Shown: piece by piece, positions 55,601-64,000 of the stretch
How the letters are laid out: each line of letters starts with the position of its first letter
How positions within the stretch are numbered: the stretch's first letter is position 1
Source: Trebonia sp963811335
GTDB lineage: Bacteria > Actinomycetota > Actinomycetes > Streptosporangiales > Streptosporangiaceae
NCBI GenBank assembly: GCA_963811335.1
Contig: CAWERB010000023.1
Coordinates: 1-64,000, forward strand
Reading direction: 5' to 3'
DNA length: 64,000 nt
The notes under the pieces: model-generated
The model's database searches: none
Told to the model about the DNA's origin: nothing
The model's input: only the letters and a program-made list of their open reading frames with translations
Program-made: the position numbers and the translations under genes

Positions 55601-56277
55601 TCATGGGGCGAACATCGCCCCGATGAGCCAAGTGAGCGCGGCAATCAGTGCCACCAGGATGATGAAAAGAAATTTAGCTACCCAGCTATGGTCCTCCGCT
55701 ATCAGGCTGGCCGTTGCGGCCGTGTTGGCCGCGATAAGCGCAGCGAACAGCCCCGCCAGGAAACATCGGATTCCAAGTAGCCTGCCAGTACCGGTGCCCG
55801 CGGCCTTCAGCAGAAGGCATATTATTGCCACGGCTATCTCCACGGCCGCGACGCATAGCTTAGCCGGAAGTGTCAGTTTTGAATTCAAGAATCCGGTCGT
55901 GTAGCTGATGATATCGGGCCGCGGAGAATATTTATTGATAGCGTCGGCGGTCTCGATGCCTACTTTGCCGTCTGGCGTCAGGTGGTGAGCGGCCTGAAAT
56001 TCATTGACGGCGCTCTTGGTTTTCTGGCCAAAATTCCCGTCAACCAGGATAGCTGGGTAAGGTTTGTTTTCCTTCAGCAGCGCCTGCAGGCTGAGACGCA
56101 CCCGTACGAACCAAGATCCAGCGGTATGCACGATCCGGTGTCAAAGCTCTCAAGAGCGTGCATGGTCGTGAAGTAGAAGTAGCTTGCCGTGAAAACTGCC
56201 AGCTCGGAAATGATGAACGTTAGCAGCCAGTACCGGGCCGCGCGACCCGATAGCAGGCGCAGGGTACGAGCTGACAC
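55601..56277 (-). pseudogene. Peptidoglycan-binding membrane protein, frameshifted, low GC
   Basis: The N-terminus from ATG 56277 has a membrane helix (YWLLTFIISELAVFTASYFY) and HALESFDTGSCIPLDLGSYG. Near 56100 the frame changes to VRLSLQALLKENKP, then the PG_binding_1 domain (VDGNFGQKTKSAVNEFQAAH; LTPDGKVGIETADAINKYS). Two to three further membrane helices lead to the stop at 55601. Codon use is much more A/T-rich than neighbours (many AAA, ATA, TTA), a sign of transfer. Confidence 0.6.
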
Positions 56278-56612
56278 GTCCGTTCACCTCCGGATACATC
56301 GCTTGAACCGGCGCCTTTGAGCTAGGACATGCTAGAGGATCACGAACTATAGGTTCAGCCCCCAAGATGGCATCAACGTTACCGCATAGGGCGCGTAGAA
56401 GTGATCGCTTCGCCGGGCGGCGCCTGCGGACGAGCAACTCACGCGGCAGTGTCACAGAATCGCTTATGTGAGGGATTCTTGAAGGAAAGCGCATTCATAT
56501 TGTGTCAAAAGAGCGTTTCTTGTCGCCCTGTGGGCCCTCGGGCAGGCATAGCGCCAATTCCCCGTGACCTGGATGACGCGGTAACCGAAGGTCAGAGAAG
56601 GCTTTTTCCGCG
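56278..56612. other. Intergenic stretch, relatively AT-rich
   Basis: No gene can be supported. It probably holds the promoter of the peptidoglycan-binding gene and shares its lower GC content up to about 56530. Confidence 0.4.
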
Positions 56613-56690
56613 TGGTTCACGCTCGCCCCGGACGGCGCCTGGTTCATGACCGGCGCGGGCCTCCCGGTCGACGGCGGCACGGGGATGTGA
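56613..56690 (+). pseudogene. C-terminal relic of a short-chain dehydrogenase
   Basis: In one frame the sequence reads GAWFMTGAGLPVDGGTGM then stop at 56690. This is the typical last strand and tail of SDR enzymes (TGxxxxVDGG). Nothing of the rest of the enzyme is present upstream. Confidence 0.6.
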
Positions 56691-56740
56691 ACCGGTTATC
56701 CCGGAAGGGGAGCGTCCTGGACTCGGGCTAGGGTCCCGCC

Positions 56741-56923
56741 ATGACCGATTACCCGTGGGAACCGCCGCTGAACGGCACGGCCGCGCGGCTGGCGGCCTGT
56801 CTCCGGCGGCTACCGGATCCCCGGGGCGGCGGGCTGACCAGCGACGGTCCGATGGCCGTGCCCCGCGGGACCGGCACCGATGCTTCCGCGGCCGACCTGC
56901 GCGTCACAGTAACGTTACTTTAA
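56741..56923 (+). pseudogene. N-terminal fragment of a DinB/DUF664-type protein
   Basis: The 60-aa frame starts MTDYPWEPPLNGTAARLAAC and LRRLPDPRG, resembling the beginning of actinobacterial DinB-like (DUF664, mycothiol-dependent) proteins, whose start usually reads WEPPLAGTE. The remaining four-helix bundle is missing. Confidence 0.45.
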
Positions 56924-57047
56924 GTACTGCGGATCAGCACGCTCTGACAGCATGTCACCGGTACACCGGCGCAAGGGGCGGCCGCGGGGGCGGCCGCGCG
57001 CGCGATGGGGCGGCCGCGGCCGCGCGCCGTGACGAGGGGGTGGCACT

Positions 57048-57914
57048 GTGGTCTCTGTCGACAATTTCACCTACGGCCTGCTGAACCCGGCGCTCGCCTA
57101 CGCGATGTCCTGCGTTGGCGGGTACCTCGGCCTGCGCTGCGTCACGCTGGCGCGGGCCTACACCGGGACGGCCCGGGCGCGCTGGCTCTGCCTGGCCGCG
57201 GTGGCCATCGGCGCCATCGGGATCTGGGCCATGCACTTCATCGCGATGCTCGGCTTCAGCGTCCCCGGTGAGCCGATCCTGTACAGCGTGCCGCTGACCG
57301 CCGGGTCGATGCTACTGGCCGTCGCGGTGGTGGGCGCCGGGCTGTTCACCGTCGGCTTCGGTGACGTCCTGGGCAGCAACCCGTGGGCCCGGCTGCTGGT
57401 CGGCGGGGTGATCATCGGCATCGGGGTAGCCGCCATGCACTACCTGGGCATGTCGGCGATGTCGATGCCGGGCGCCATGTCCTACAACACGCCGCTCGTG
57501 GTGCTGTCGGTGCTGATCGCGATCGTCGCGGGTACCGCGGCGCTGTGGATCGGCACCTGGATCCGCGGCTCCGCCGCCACGGTCGGCGCGGCGCTCGTCA
57601 TGGGCGTCGCGGTCACCGGCATGCACTACACGGGCATGGCGGCGCTGCAGGTACGCGGCGGCTCGATGCCGTCCATGGCGGTGCGGGCGGTGTCCGGCGT
57701 GACGGTGGTGTCCGGCGCCACGGCCGCGACCTTCCTGATCCCGGTGCTGCTGGTGATCAGCCTGGCCACGTTCCTGCTCACGCTGGCGATCAGCGTCTCG
57801 CCGTCAGAGGAGGAGGTTCGCGCCGACACCGAGCTGCGGCGCCGGACGGAGTTCCTTGAGCGGCGGCAGCTGCAGTACTCGATGCGGCGCCGCCGGCCGC
57901 AGGCGGGCAGGTAA
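57048..57914 (+). CDS. MHYT-domain integral membrane sensor
   Basis: The 288-aa protein has seven membrane helices with three MHYT-type motifs: AIGIWAMHFIAMLGFSVPG, GIGVAAMHYLGMSAMSMPG and AVTGMHYTGMAALQ. MHYT domains are thought to bind copper and to sense oxygen, CO or NO. Most are joined to a GGDEF, EAL or kinase domain; this one ends with a short basic/acidic tail only, so it may act through a partner. GTG 57048 follows GAGGGGGTGG. Its 3' end overlaps corA by 111 bp on the opposite strand. Confidence 0.85.
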   Translation: MVSVDNFTYGLLNPALAYAMSCVGGYLGLRCVTLARAYTGTARARWLCLAAVAIGAIGIWAMHFIAMLGFSVPGEPILYSVPLTAGSMLLAVAVVGAGLFTVGFGDVLGSNPWARLLVGGVIIGIGVAAMHYLGMSAMSMPGAMSYNTPLVVLSVLIAIVAGTAALWIGTWIRGSAATVGAALVMGVAVTGMHYTGMAALQVRGGSMPSMAVRAVSGVTVVSGATAATFLIPVLLVISLATFLLTLAISVSPSEEEVRADTELRRRTEFLERRQLQYSMRRRRPQAGR

Positions 57915-59042
57915 CAACCAGTCGTTGCGGCGGAAGACCCAGTAGAGCAGCGCGCCGGAGCCGAGCATGATCACTGTGGCGACGATGAAGCCAACGTGGT
58001 CGCTGAAGCCGGGATACGGCACGTTCATGCCGTAGAACCCGGTGATGAACGTCGGCACCGCGATGATCGCGGCCCACGAGGTGACCTTCTTGGTGATGAC
58101 GTTCATCCGGTTGCCCTGGATGGTCAGGTTGGTCTCCAGGATCGTGGTGACCAGGTCGCGCAGCAACTCGGTCCACTCGGTCGCGCGCAGCACGTGGTCG
58201 TAGACGTCCTGGTAGTAGGGCATCAGCTCCTCGCCGACGTGCTGCAGGTCGCGGCGCATCATGGTGTTCAGCACCTCGCGCATCGGCAGCACGATCCGGC
58301 GCAGCAGGACCAGCGACTTGCGCAGCTCGAAGGAGCGGCGGTGCACCGAGATGTCCCCCGGCTTGTCGTCGAACAGGTTGTCCTCGAGTTCCTCGACCGC
58401 GTCGTCGAGTGACTGCACCGCCTCGAAGTGGCCGTCCACGATGAAGTCGAGCAGCCCGTGCAGCAGGAAGCCGACGCCGTGCCTGGCGAGGTCGGGGTTG
58501 TCGTCCCAGCGCTCGACGACCTTGCCGATGTCCAGGCCGTCGTCCTTGCGGATGGTGATCAGCGCGTGCGGCAGCACGAACGCGGAGACCTCGCTGGTGG
58601 CAAGCTCGCCGGTGGCCTCGTCAAGCCGCGCGCTGTAGGCGGTCATGAACAGGTGCGTGTGGTAGCGGTCGATCTTCGGCCGCTCCCGGTCGAACAGGGC
58701 GTCCTCGATCGCCACCGGGTGCAGCCCGAACTCATCCTGCAGTACCGCGAGGTCACCGCGGTCCGGGTCGCGCAGGTCGAGCCAGACGATCGCCGGGCCG
58801 TCGGCCAGATGGTCGCTGATCCGCTCGACGGGGAAGCCCTGCGCGACGAGGCGCCCGTCCTTGTACACCCGGGTGCGCGCCTGGCACTTGGTCGGGGTGT
58901 CGTGGCAGATCGACTCGGCGGCCACCTTGTCCGGGTCACCACCATGGAAGGTGGTGTCCCGTGGCGTGTCGCTGCCAAGCTGGCCGCCGAGCGCACCACC
59001 GCGGGCTTCGGTCTCGGTGCTGCGGGCGTCGGTTTCAGTCAT
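57804..59042 (-). CDS. corA: CorA-family magnesium/cobalt transporter
   Basis: The 412-aa protein has a large N-terminal cytoplasmic domain (LADGPAIVWLDLRDPDRGDL; VAIEDALFDRERPKIDRYHT), long helices (ELRKSLVLLRRIVLPMREVL) and two C-terminal membrane helices with the selectivity motif YGMN in FITGFYGMNVPYPG. The last ~35 residues, after FRRNDWLLPARL, run antisense to the MHYT gene and are atypical. CorA usually ends soon after the second helix, so the native stop may have been lost. Confidence 0.9.
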   Translation of the reverse strand: MTETDARSTETEARGGALGGQLGSDTPRDTTFHGGDPDKVAAESICHDTPTKCQARTRVYKDGRLVAQGFPVERISDHLADGPAIVWLDLRDPDRGDLAVLQDEFGLHPVAIEDALFDRERPKIDRYHTHLFMTAYSARLDEATGELATSEVSAFVLPHALITIRKDDGLDIGKVVERWDDNPDLARHGVGFLLHGLLDFIVDGHFEAVQSLDDAVEELEDNLFDDKPGDISVHRRSFELRKSLVLLRRIVLPMREVLNTMMRRDLQHVGEELMPYYQDVYDHVLRATEWTELLRDLVTTILETNLTIQGNRMNVITKKVTSWAAIIAVPTFITGFYGMNVPYPGFSDHVGFIVATVIMLGSGALLYWVFRRNDWLLPARLRPAAPHRVLQLPPLKELRPAPQLGVGANLLL

Positions 59043-59311
59043 CAGGTCCCCTTAGTCCGGCTGCCGGGACCAAGGATCTCACCCCGAGCACGGCGATTAT
59101 GCGCGGACCGGGTCAACAGCGGAAGCCGCCGCCAACTCACTGGTCTGTCGGCACTGAACAGTGGTGAGCGGTCCGCGACTGTCCTTGTCACCAAATATGA
59201 TTCTGTGACCTTGCTCTTTTCCGCCGCGAAGACCTACTGTCATTGACATTCCGCTCACGGAGAGCCTTCCTCCCCATGATGACGTGCGGCCTTGAGCATT
59301 GGAGCTCGCCA

Positions 59312-60361
59312 ATGAGAAGTGGATATAAAAAAAGCGCACGATACGCGATCGGACCCCTACTCGCGGTTATGGTCTTGGCCGTCGCGGCGTGCAGCAGCGG
59401 CTCATCGAGCTCATCGAGCTCATCGAGCGCGCCCGCGAGTTCGGGTGCCGCCGCGGGCGGCTCCTCATCGGCAGCCGCGTCGGGCAGCGTCACGAACGTG
59501 ACGCTCGGTTACGTCCCCTACTCCGATGACGCCACGCTGTTCTACGCCCAGGACAGCGGGATCTTCCGCAAGCACGGGCTGAATGTCACCTTCGTCGCGC
59601 AGGCAAGCCCGGTCGCCGTCGAGGCGTCCATGGCCAGCGGCCAGGAGCAGTTCGGCTTCATCACCACGCCGGTGCTGATCAACCTGGCCTCGAAGGGCGT
59701 CGGCGTCAAATGCGTGTCCCCCGTGGACGGCAACGAGCCCACCGACCCGGCCAACGACACCACGGTGCTGGTCGCCGCCAAGGGCTCGGGCATCAAGAGC
59801 ATCAAGGACCTGGCGGGCAAGAACGTCGGCGAGGTCCAGCTCACCTCGCTGAACTCGCTGTCCGTCATGGTGCTGGCCAAGCAGGCCGGCATCGACCCGC
59901 ACAGCTTCCACCAGATCGCGATCCCGTTCGCGCAGATGCCGGCGGCCCTCGCTCAGGGCCGGGTGCAGGCGGCGGTCATCGTCGCCCCGTTCACCCAGAC
60001 CGCGCTCGGCGAGGGCGCGACCGTGCTCACGCATCCGAACCAGGTTCTGTTCCCCAACGGCACCCTCACCTGCCTCGATGCGATGGCCTCCTACATCAGC
60101 GCCAACCCGGCGGTCGTCAGTGAGTTCCGCGCGGCGATGAACGAGGCGATCACCTACTCGGCGACGCACCAGTCGGTGGTCAAGCAGAGCCTTGTCAAGG
60201 GTCTGAGCCTGAGCCCGGCGGTCGCGGCCAAGCAGGTCCTGGCCACCAACTTCAGCACGTCGTTCAACCCGGCGTCGATCACGCAGATCGCGAACTACAT
60301 GAAGGAGTTCGGGATCATCACCACCGCGCCCGACCCGGCGTCGCTGCTCTGGAACCCGTAG
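59312..60361 (+). CDS. ABC substrate-binding lipoprotein, SsuA/NMT1 type
   Basis: From ATG 59312 the 349-aa protein has a lipoprotein signal ending VLAVAACSSG, a Ser-rich linker encoded by GAGCTCATC repeats, and the NMT1/SsuA-like fold: NVTLGYVPYSDDATLFYAQD, SGIFRKHGLNVTFVAQ, FGFITTPVLINLASKGVGV and SIKDLAGKNVGEVQL. Such proteins bind sulfonates, nitrate, thiamine precursors or aromatic acids. It heads an operon with two permeases and an ATPase. A Rieske oxygenase lies convergent, so an aromatic or sulfonated substrate is plausible. Confidence 0.88.
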   Translation: MRSGYKKSARYAIGPLLAVMVLAVAACSSGSSSSSSSSSAPASSGAAAGGSSSAAASGSVTNVTLGYVPYSDDATLFYAQDSGIFRKHGLNVTFVAQASPVAVEASMASGQEQFGFITTPVLINLASKGVGVKCVSPVDGNEPTDPANDTTVLVAAKGSGIKSIKDLAGKNVGEVQLTSLNSLSVMVLAKQAGIDPHSFHQIAIPFAQMPAALAQGRVQAAVIVAPFTQTALGEGATVLTHPNQVLFPNGTLTCLDAMASYISANPAVVSEFRAAMNEAITYSATHQSVVKQSLVKGLSLSPAVAAKQVLATNFSTSFNPASITQIANYMKEFGIITTAPDPASLLWNP

Positions 60362-60362
60362 C

Positions 60363-61206
60363 GTGCTCCAGCGCCCAGCACTGACACACGGGGCACGGAC
60401 ATACGGGCTACGGCTCGCTGTCCTCGCCGCCGCGCTCGGCCTCTGGCAGGGGCTGAGCGCGGCGGGGGTCATCAGGGACGACGAGTTTCCCTCGATGTCC
60501 CAGACCGCGACCGCCCTGTGGGACCTCCTCACGCAGTCCGCGCTCTGGTCAGCGCTGGGGGAGACCCTCGAAGGCTGGGTCCTCGGCCTGGTCATCGGCG
60601 TCGCTGCCGCGCTGCTGATCGGCACGCTCATCGGGATGAACGGCTTCGCCTACCGCAGCGTCATCGGCGTGGTCGAGTTCTTCAAGGCCATCCCGGTGAT
60701 CGCGATCCTGCCGATCGGGCTGGTGCTGTGGGGCGCGACGCTCACCACGAAGTACGCCCTCGTCGCGTTCGCCGTGTTCTGGCCGCTCGTCATCCAGGTC
60801 TGCTACGGTGTCCGCTCGCTCGACCCGGTTGTCCGCGACACCACGACCGTGCTGCAGGTCAAGGGCCCGCGCAAGTTCCTCACGGTGATCCTGCCGAGCG
60901 CCGCGCCGTTCATCGCGACCGGCCTGCGCGTCGCCGTGGCGGTCGCGCTGGTGGTCGACATCGTCTGCGAACTCTTCGGCGCGGGCAGCGGCATCGGGGA
61001 GCGCATCCTCCTCGCGGAGAACGCCGGCCCGACCCAGTACCCGCAGATGTACGCCTACATCGTCGCCGCGGGCCTGCTCGGCATCTTCTTGGCCGGGGCG
61101 TTCACCGTGGCCGAGCGCTACGTGCTGCACTGGCACGAGTCCCAGCGGGCCGTGCGGGCGGAAGGTCAGGACCACCGTTATCCAGAACGTAAGGGGCTGA
61201 CCCTTG
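60363..61206 (+). CDS. ABC permease 1 (SsuC type), no stop before permease 2
   Basis: This is a permease of about 270 aa with six membrane helices and the EAA-like loop LDPVVRDTTTVLQVKGPRKF, as in SsuC/NrtB proteins. It starts 1 bp after the binding-protein stop. The native end should be near HWHESQRAVRAEGQ (about 61170), but no stop occurs in frame. The frame passes through permease 2 out of phase and joins the ATPase frame, open to 62834. A TGA lies at 61200 in a neighbouring frame, so a 1-bp indel near the 3' end probably removed the stop. Confidence 0.75.
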
Positions 61207-62004
61207 TCCGCACGTTACCTCCGCGGCCTTCGCCTGGCCGGCCGGGGCGCGACCCGGGTCTGGCTGTTCGTGGTCTTTTTCCTTGTGTGGTGGTTCTGGT
61301 CCGCGGGCTCGAAGTCGCTGTACTTCCCCCCGCTGTCGCGGATCCTCTCGTCCGTGTGGGACCAGTGGGTCACCGGACCCGCCCGCGCGCAGCTCACCAC
61401 GTCCCTGGAGCACCTGCTCGCCGGTTACGTGATCGCCGCACTCGTCGGCATCGGGGTCGGCGCGCTGCTGTGGTCGCTGCGCTACCTGCGGGACGCGACC
61501 TCGCCCTACCTGTACTTCCTGTACGTGCTGCCCGCCCCGGTGCTCGTCCCGGCCGCGATGACGCTCTTCGGCATCGGCTTCACGATGAAGGTGGTGCTGA
61601 TCGCGTTCGCTGCCGTCTGGCCGACGCTGCTGAACACCCTGGACGGGATGAGCGGTGTCGACCAGGTCAAGCTGGACACCTCCCGGGTGCTCGGCGTGTC
61701 CTCGCTCGGCAACGTGTTCCGCGTGGTGCTGCCCGCGGCGTCCCCGCAGATCGTCGCCGGCCTGCGCAATTCCCTCCAGGTAGCCATCATCCTTATGGTG
61801 GTGTCCGAATGGCAGGCCTCAAGCGACGGCATCGGCTTCTACATCAGCAACGCGCAGCAGGCCTTCGACTACGTCGGCATGTGGTCTTCGTTCATCGTCC
61901 TGGCGATCATCGGCATCACCGCGAACCTGCTGTTCGTCGCCGCCGAGAACCGCGCACTGCACTGGCATTACGGCGCCCGCGCCGTAGAGGGGAGAACCTG
62001 GTGA
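61204..62004 (+). CDS. ABC permease 2 (SsuC type)
   Basis: The 266-aa permease starts at TTG 61204 after AAGGGG and has six membrane helices (VWLFVVFFLVWWFWSAG; FLYVLPAPVLVPAAMTLFGI). The EAA loop is SGVDQVKLDTSRVLGVSSLG. It is paralogous to permease 1, suggesting a heterodimeric channel. Its stop overlaps the ATPase start (GTGA). Confidence 0.88.
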   Translation: MSARYLRGLRLAGRGATRVWLFVVFFLVWWFWSAGSKSLYFPPLSRILSSVWDQWVTGPARAQLTTSLEHLLAGYVIAALVGIGVGALLWSLRYLRDATSPYLYFLYVLPAPVLVPAAMTLFGIGFTMKVVLIAFAAVWPTLLNTLDGMSGVDQVKLDTSRVLGVSSLGNVFRVVLPAASPQIVAGLRNSLQVAIILMVVSEWQASSDGIGFYISNAQQAFDYVGMWSSFIVLAIIGITANLLFVAAENRALHWHYGARAVEGRTW

Positions 62005-62834
62005 GCCCGGGAAAGACACCGGAAGTGACACCCGGTGCCACGGACAGCCCGACGTCCGAGCCGGTCATCTCGCTGCGGAACGTGCGGAAGGTCTACGGCG
62101 GCACTGGCACCAGCACTGGCGGCGCGAAGGTCGCCTTGGCGGACATCACGTTCGACGTGGCGCGCGGCGAGTTCGCCTGCGTGGTCGGGCCGAGCGGCGC
62201 GGGCAAGACGACGCTGCTGCGCGCCATGGCCGGGCTCGCCCAGCCCTCCGGCGGCGAGGCGCTGTTCGAGGGCGTGCCGCTGCGTTCGGTGCCGCCGGCC
62301 ATCGGCGTGGTGTTCCAGGACTACGGCCGGTCCCTGTACCCGTGGCTGACCGTGGCGCGCAACGTGGAATTGCCGCTCCGGGTCCGCGGCGTGCCGCGCG
62401 CCGAGCGTGCCGCCCGGGCCGCCGAAGTGCTGTCGTCGGTCGGCCTCGGCGACGCCGGCCGTCACTACCCCTGGCAGCTGTCCGGCGGCATGCAGCAGCG
62501 GGTGGCGATCGCCCGGGCGCTCGCCTACCGCCCCGATCTGCTGCTCATGGACGAGCCGTTCGCCTCGGTGGACGCCCAGACCCGCTTCGAGCTCGAGGAC
62601 CTGATCCTGCGGGTCCGCCAGGAGTTCGGCGTCACGGTCATCTTCGTCACCCATGACATCGACGAAGCCGTCTACCTGGCCGACCGCGTGATCGCCATCT
62701 CAGCGTCCCCTGGCGTGGTCACGGAAATCGTTGACATCACCCTGGCTCGCCCGCGCGACCAGATCGCCACCAAGGCCGACCCGGCGTTCGCCCGCTACCG
62801 CGAGCACCTGCTGTCCCTCGTGATGAACCGCTGA
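62001..62834 (+). CDS. ABC ATPase (SsuB/TauB type)
   Basis: The 277-aa ATPase has Walker A GPSGAGKTT, Q-loop VVFQDYGRSLYPWLTV, signature LSGGMQQRVAIARAL, Walker B LLLMDEPFASVD and the H-loop VIFVTHDIDEAVYLAD. It energises import by the two permeases. The GTG start overlaps the permease 2 stop. A Gly/Thr-rich insert (GGTGTSTGGAK) lies before the first strand. Confidence 0.92.
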   Translation: MSPGKTPEVTPGATDSPTSEPVISLRNVRKVYGGTGTSTGGAKVALADITFDVARGEFACVVGPSGAGKTTLLRAMAGLAQPSGGEALFEGVPLRSVPPAIGVVFQDYGRSLYPWLTVARNVELPLRVRGVPRAERAARAAEVLSSVGLGDAGRHYPWQLSGGMQQRVAIARALAYRPDLLLMDEPFASVDAQTRFELEDLILRVRQEFGVTVIFVTHDIDEAVYLADRVIAISASPGVVTEIVDITLARPRDQIATKADPAFARYREHLLSLVMNR

Positions 62835-62843
62835 CCGTGGTTG

Positions 62844-62873
62844 CCCGGGGGGACGACTCCCCGTACCCCCGGG
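62844..62873. terminator. Hairpin between convergent ATPase and Rieske genes
   Basis: CCCGGGGG and CCCCCGGG pair across 14 nt, directly between the two stops. Bidirectional terminator likely. Confidence 0.6.
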
Positions 62874-64000
62874 TCATGACCCGCCGAGGGCCTCCTTGAC
62901 CACCGGGTCGGCGTCGGTGCCGAGGACGCGCCAGTCCTCGCCGTCGGCGAGGACCTTCTCCGCGCCGCGGATCGCCTGGAAGTCGCCGGCCCCGCCGAGC
63001 GCCGGCAGGCCGGCCGCGGCCGCGTCACCGCCCGCCGCCGCCAGGCCCTTGGCGGCGCGCAGCAGCTGGCGGTGCATGCGGATCACCGCGACGTCGGTCG
63101 ACCCCAGGTGCTCGGCGGTGCGGTCGTAGATCGGTCCCGCGGTCTCGGTGGCCATGGCATCCTGCGAACGGAAGTCGGCGATGCCGCTGTAGGACGTGCC
63201 CTTCTGCGCCACCCGGGAGATCTGGTAGTCGTTCTCCCGCGTGTAGGTGCGGGGCACGACGCCGCCAGGCGGCAGCATCTCGAACGGGTACTTCTCGTAG
63301 GTGAAGAACAGCGGGCCGCCGTAGCCGCGCGGGTTGGCCGGCGGCTGGGTGGTGAAGTTGTAGCGGTACGTGGTCACGTCGTCGGACGGCACCACGAAGA
63401 TCTGCCGGGTGGAGAACGGGATCTGGGCGATGATCGTCGAGGAAGGGAAGATGTAGGCGGTGACCCGCGCGTGCCGGTACCCGTTCGGCGTCACCCGGAT
63501 GCCCGCGTACCTGAAGCCGTGCCAGGCGTCGTCTACCTCGATCAGCGCCCGCGGGTCGTGCCGCCAGAACCGCATCGACATGTACCCCGACGGGTAACCG
63601 GGCTTGTCCGTCCCGTCGTCCGGCACGTCGTCGATCGCGTCGAACTGGTGCAGGTTGGAGATGTGCGCGGTGTCGAGGTCGCCGTCCATGGACTGCACCC
63701 AGTTGCAGAAGATCTGCTCCTTGTTCACCGCGGCGAGGCCGGCCGGCAGCGACTCGGTGCCGAAGTCGCGGAACGGGGTCATCGTCTCCGCGGGCCCGAG
63801 GTAGGCCCACACGATCCCGCCGGACTCGCGCACCGGGTAGCTCTTGGTCTTGATCCGGTGGGAGAACGGGTGCAGCTCCGAGCGCTGGTCGGTGCACTGG
63901 CCGGTGACGTCGAACTTCCAGCCGTGGTAGGTGCAGCGCAGCCCGCACTCCTCGTTGCGGCCGTAGAACAGCGACGCGCCCCGGTGCGGGCAGCGCTCCT
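62874..64000 (-). CDS. Rieske non-haem iron oxygenase, large subunit (partial)
   Basis: The gene runs off the window edge; 375 residues are visible. The Rieske centre is CPHRGASLFYGRN and CTYHGWKFDVTGQCT, with the Cys-His pairs. The catalytic domain has the iron site MDGDLDTAHISNLHQFDAID, with Asp and two His. This type includes phthalate, phenoxybenzoate and vanillate-like oxygenases, which hydroxylate or demethylate aromatic acids using a reductase partner not seen here. The convergent importer may supply the substrate. Confidence 0.88.
   Translation of the reverse strand, partial: ERCPHRGASLFYGRNEECGLRCTYHGWKFDVTGQCTDQRSELHPFSHRIKTKSYPVRESGGIVWAYLGPAETMTPFRDFGTESLPAGLAAVNKEQIFCNWVQSMDGDLDTAHISNLHQFDAIDDVPDDGTDKPGYPSGYMSMRFWRHDPRALIEVDDAWHGFRYAGIRVTPNGYRHARVTAYIFPSSTIIAQIPFSTRQIFVVPSDDVTTYRYNFTTQPPANPRGYGGPLFFTYEKYPFEMLPPGGVVPRTYTRENDYQISRVAQKGTSYSGIADFRSQDAMATETAGPIYDRTAEHLGSTDVAVIRMHRQLLRAAKGLAAAGGDAAAAGLPALGGAGDFQAIRGAEKVLADGEDWRVLGTDADPVVKEALGGS

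Overview
The window is very GC-rich DNA from an actinobacterium. The block uvrC-rapZ-yvcK-whiA ... gap-pgk-tpiA-secG, followed by an RbpA-family gene, is the usual actinobacterial core order, and starts such as GTG and ATGA/GTGA overlaps are common. The repertoire (MarR, Lrp, ROK, P450, mycothiol-type DinB fragment, DUF222-HNH) suits a soil or litter actinomycete. I cannot fix the genus.

Layout. 1-16.7 kb is an accessory region full of broken genes. It holds a decayed Tn554-like tnpA/tnpB/tnpC module, a small operon of mobile-element-type proteins, a Schlafen/AlbA_2 ATP-binding protein with a striking inverted-repeat operator, a primase-helicase of the TOTE type cut off in its helicase part, and a three-gene recombinase module that appears inserted between that gene and a broken FAD monooxygenase. 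A MarR gene and a broken DUF222-HNH gene follow. 16.7-34.1 kb is more ordinary: ClC channel, ABC-2 exporter beside a two-component system, an AbiE-like nucleotidyltransferase pair, DUF488, methyltransferase, B12/iron-type binding protein, PIG-L deacetylase, an operon of acyl-CoA dehydrogenase, PhnD-like binding protein and ferritin-like protein, Lrp plus alanine dehydrogenase, and a dead P450. 34.2-39.1 kb is the intact uvrC-rapZ-yvcK-whiA core.

39.1-51.0 kb separates whiA from gap, which are usually close neighbours. It carries an MFS/ROK pair, a GT-C glycosyltransferase, moeA/fdhD-type genes and, at 44.4-48.7 kb, a duplicated cassette that is the best candidate for an undescribed system. 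Each copy has a near-identical 89-aa protein, an inverted-repeat operator, a peptide with a conserved leader and a Gly/Asp/Tyr/Cys(/His)-rich core, a conserved hairpin, and an M50-type metalloprotease with an RRE/PqqD-like N-terminus. The protease is truncated in copy 1 and frameshifted in copy 2. One copy keeps an XRE-type regulator. I read it as a RiPP-like peptide system in decay.

51.4-55.6 kb is gap-pgk-tpiA-secG-rbpA, with a perfect 12-bp dre-like palindrome upstream of gap. The 3' end of the RbpA-family gene is fused to the remains of a convergent transglycosylase-like gene. 55.6-64 kb has a low-GC peptidoglycan-binding membrane protein, gene relics, an MHYT membrane sensor, CorA, a nitrate/sulfonate/taurine-type ABC importer operon and the start of a Rieske oxygenase that runs off the window.

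Many accessory genes carry one or more frameshifts while about 9 kb of core genes carry none. This argues for real pseudogene accumulation, although indel errors in GC-rich repeats cannot be excluded from sequence alone.
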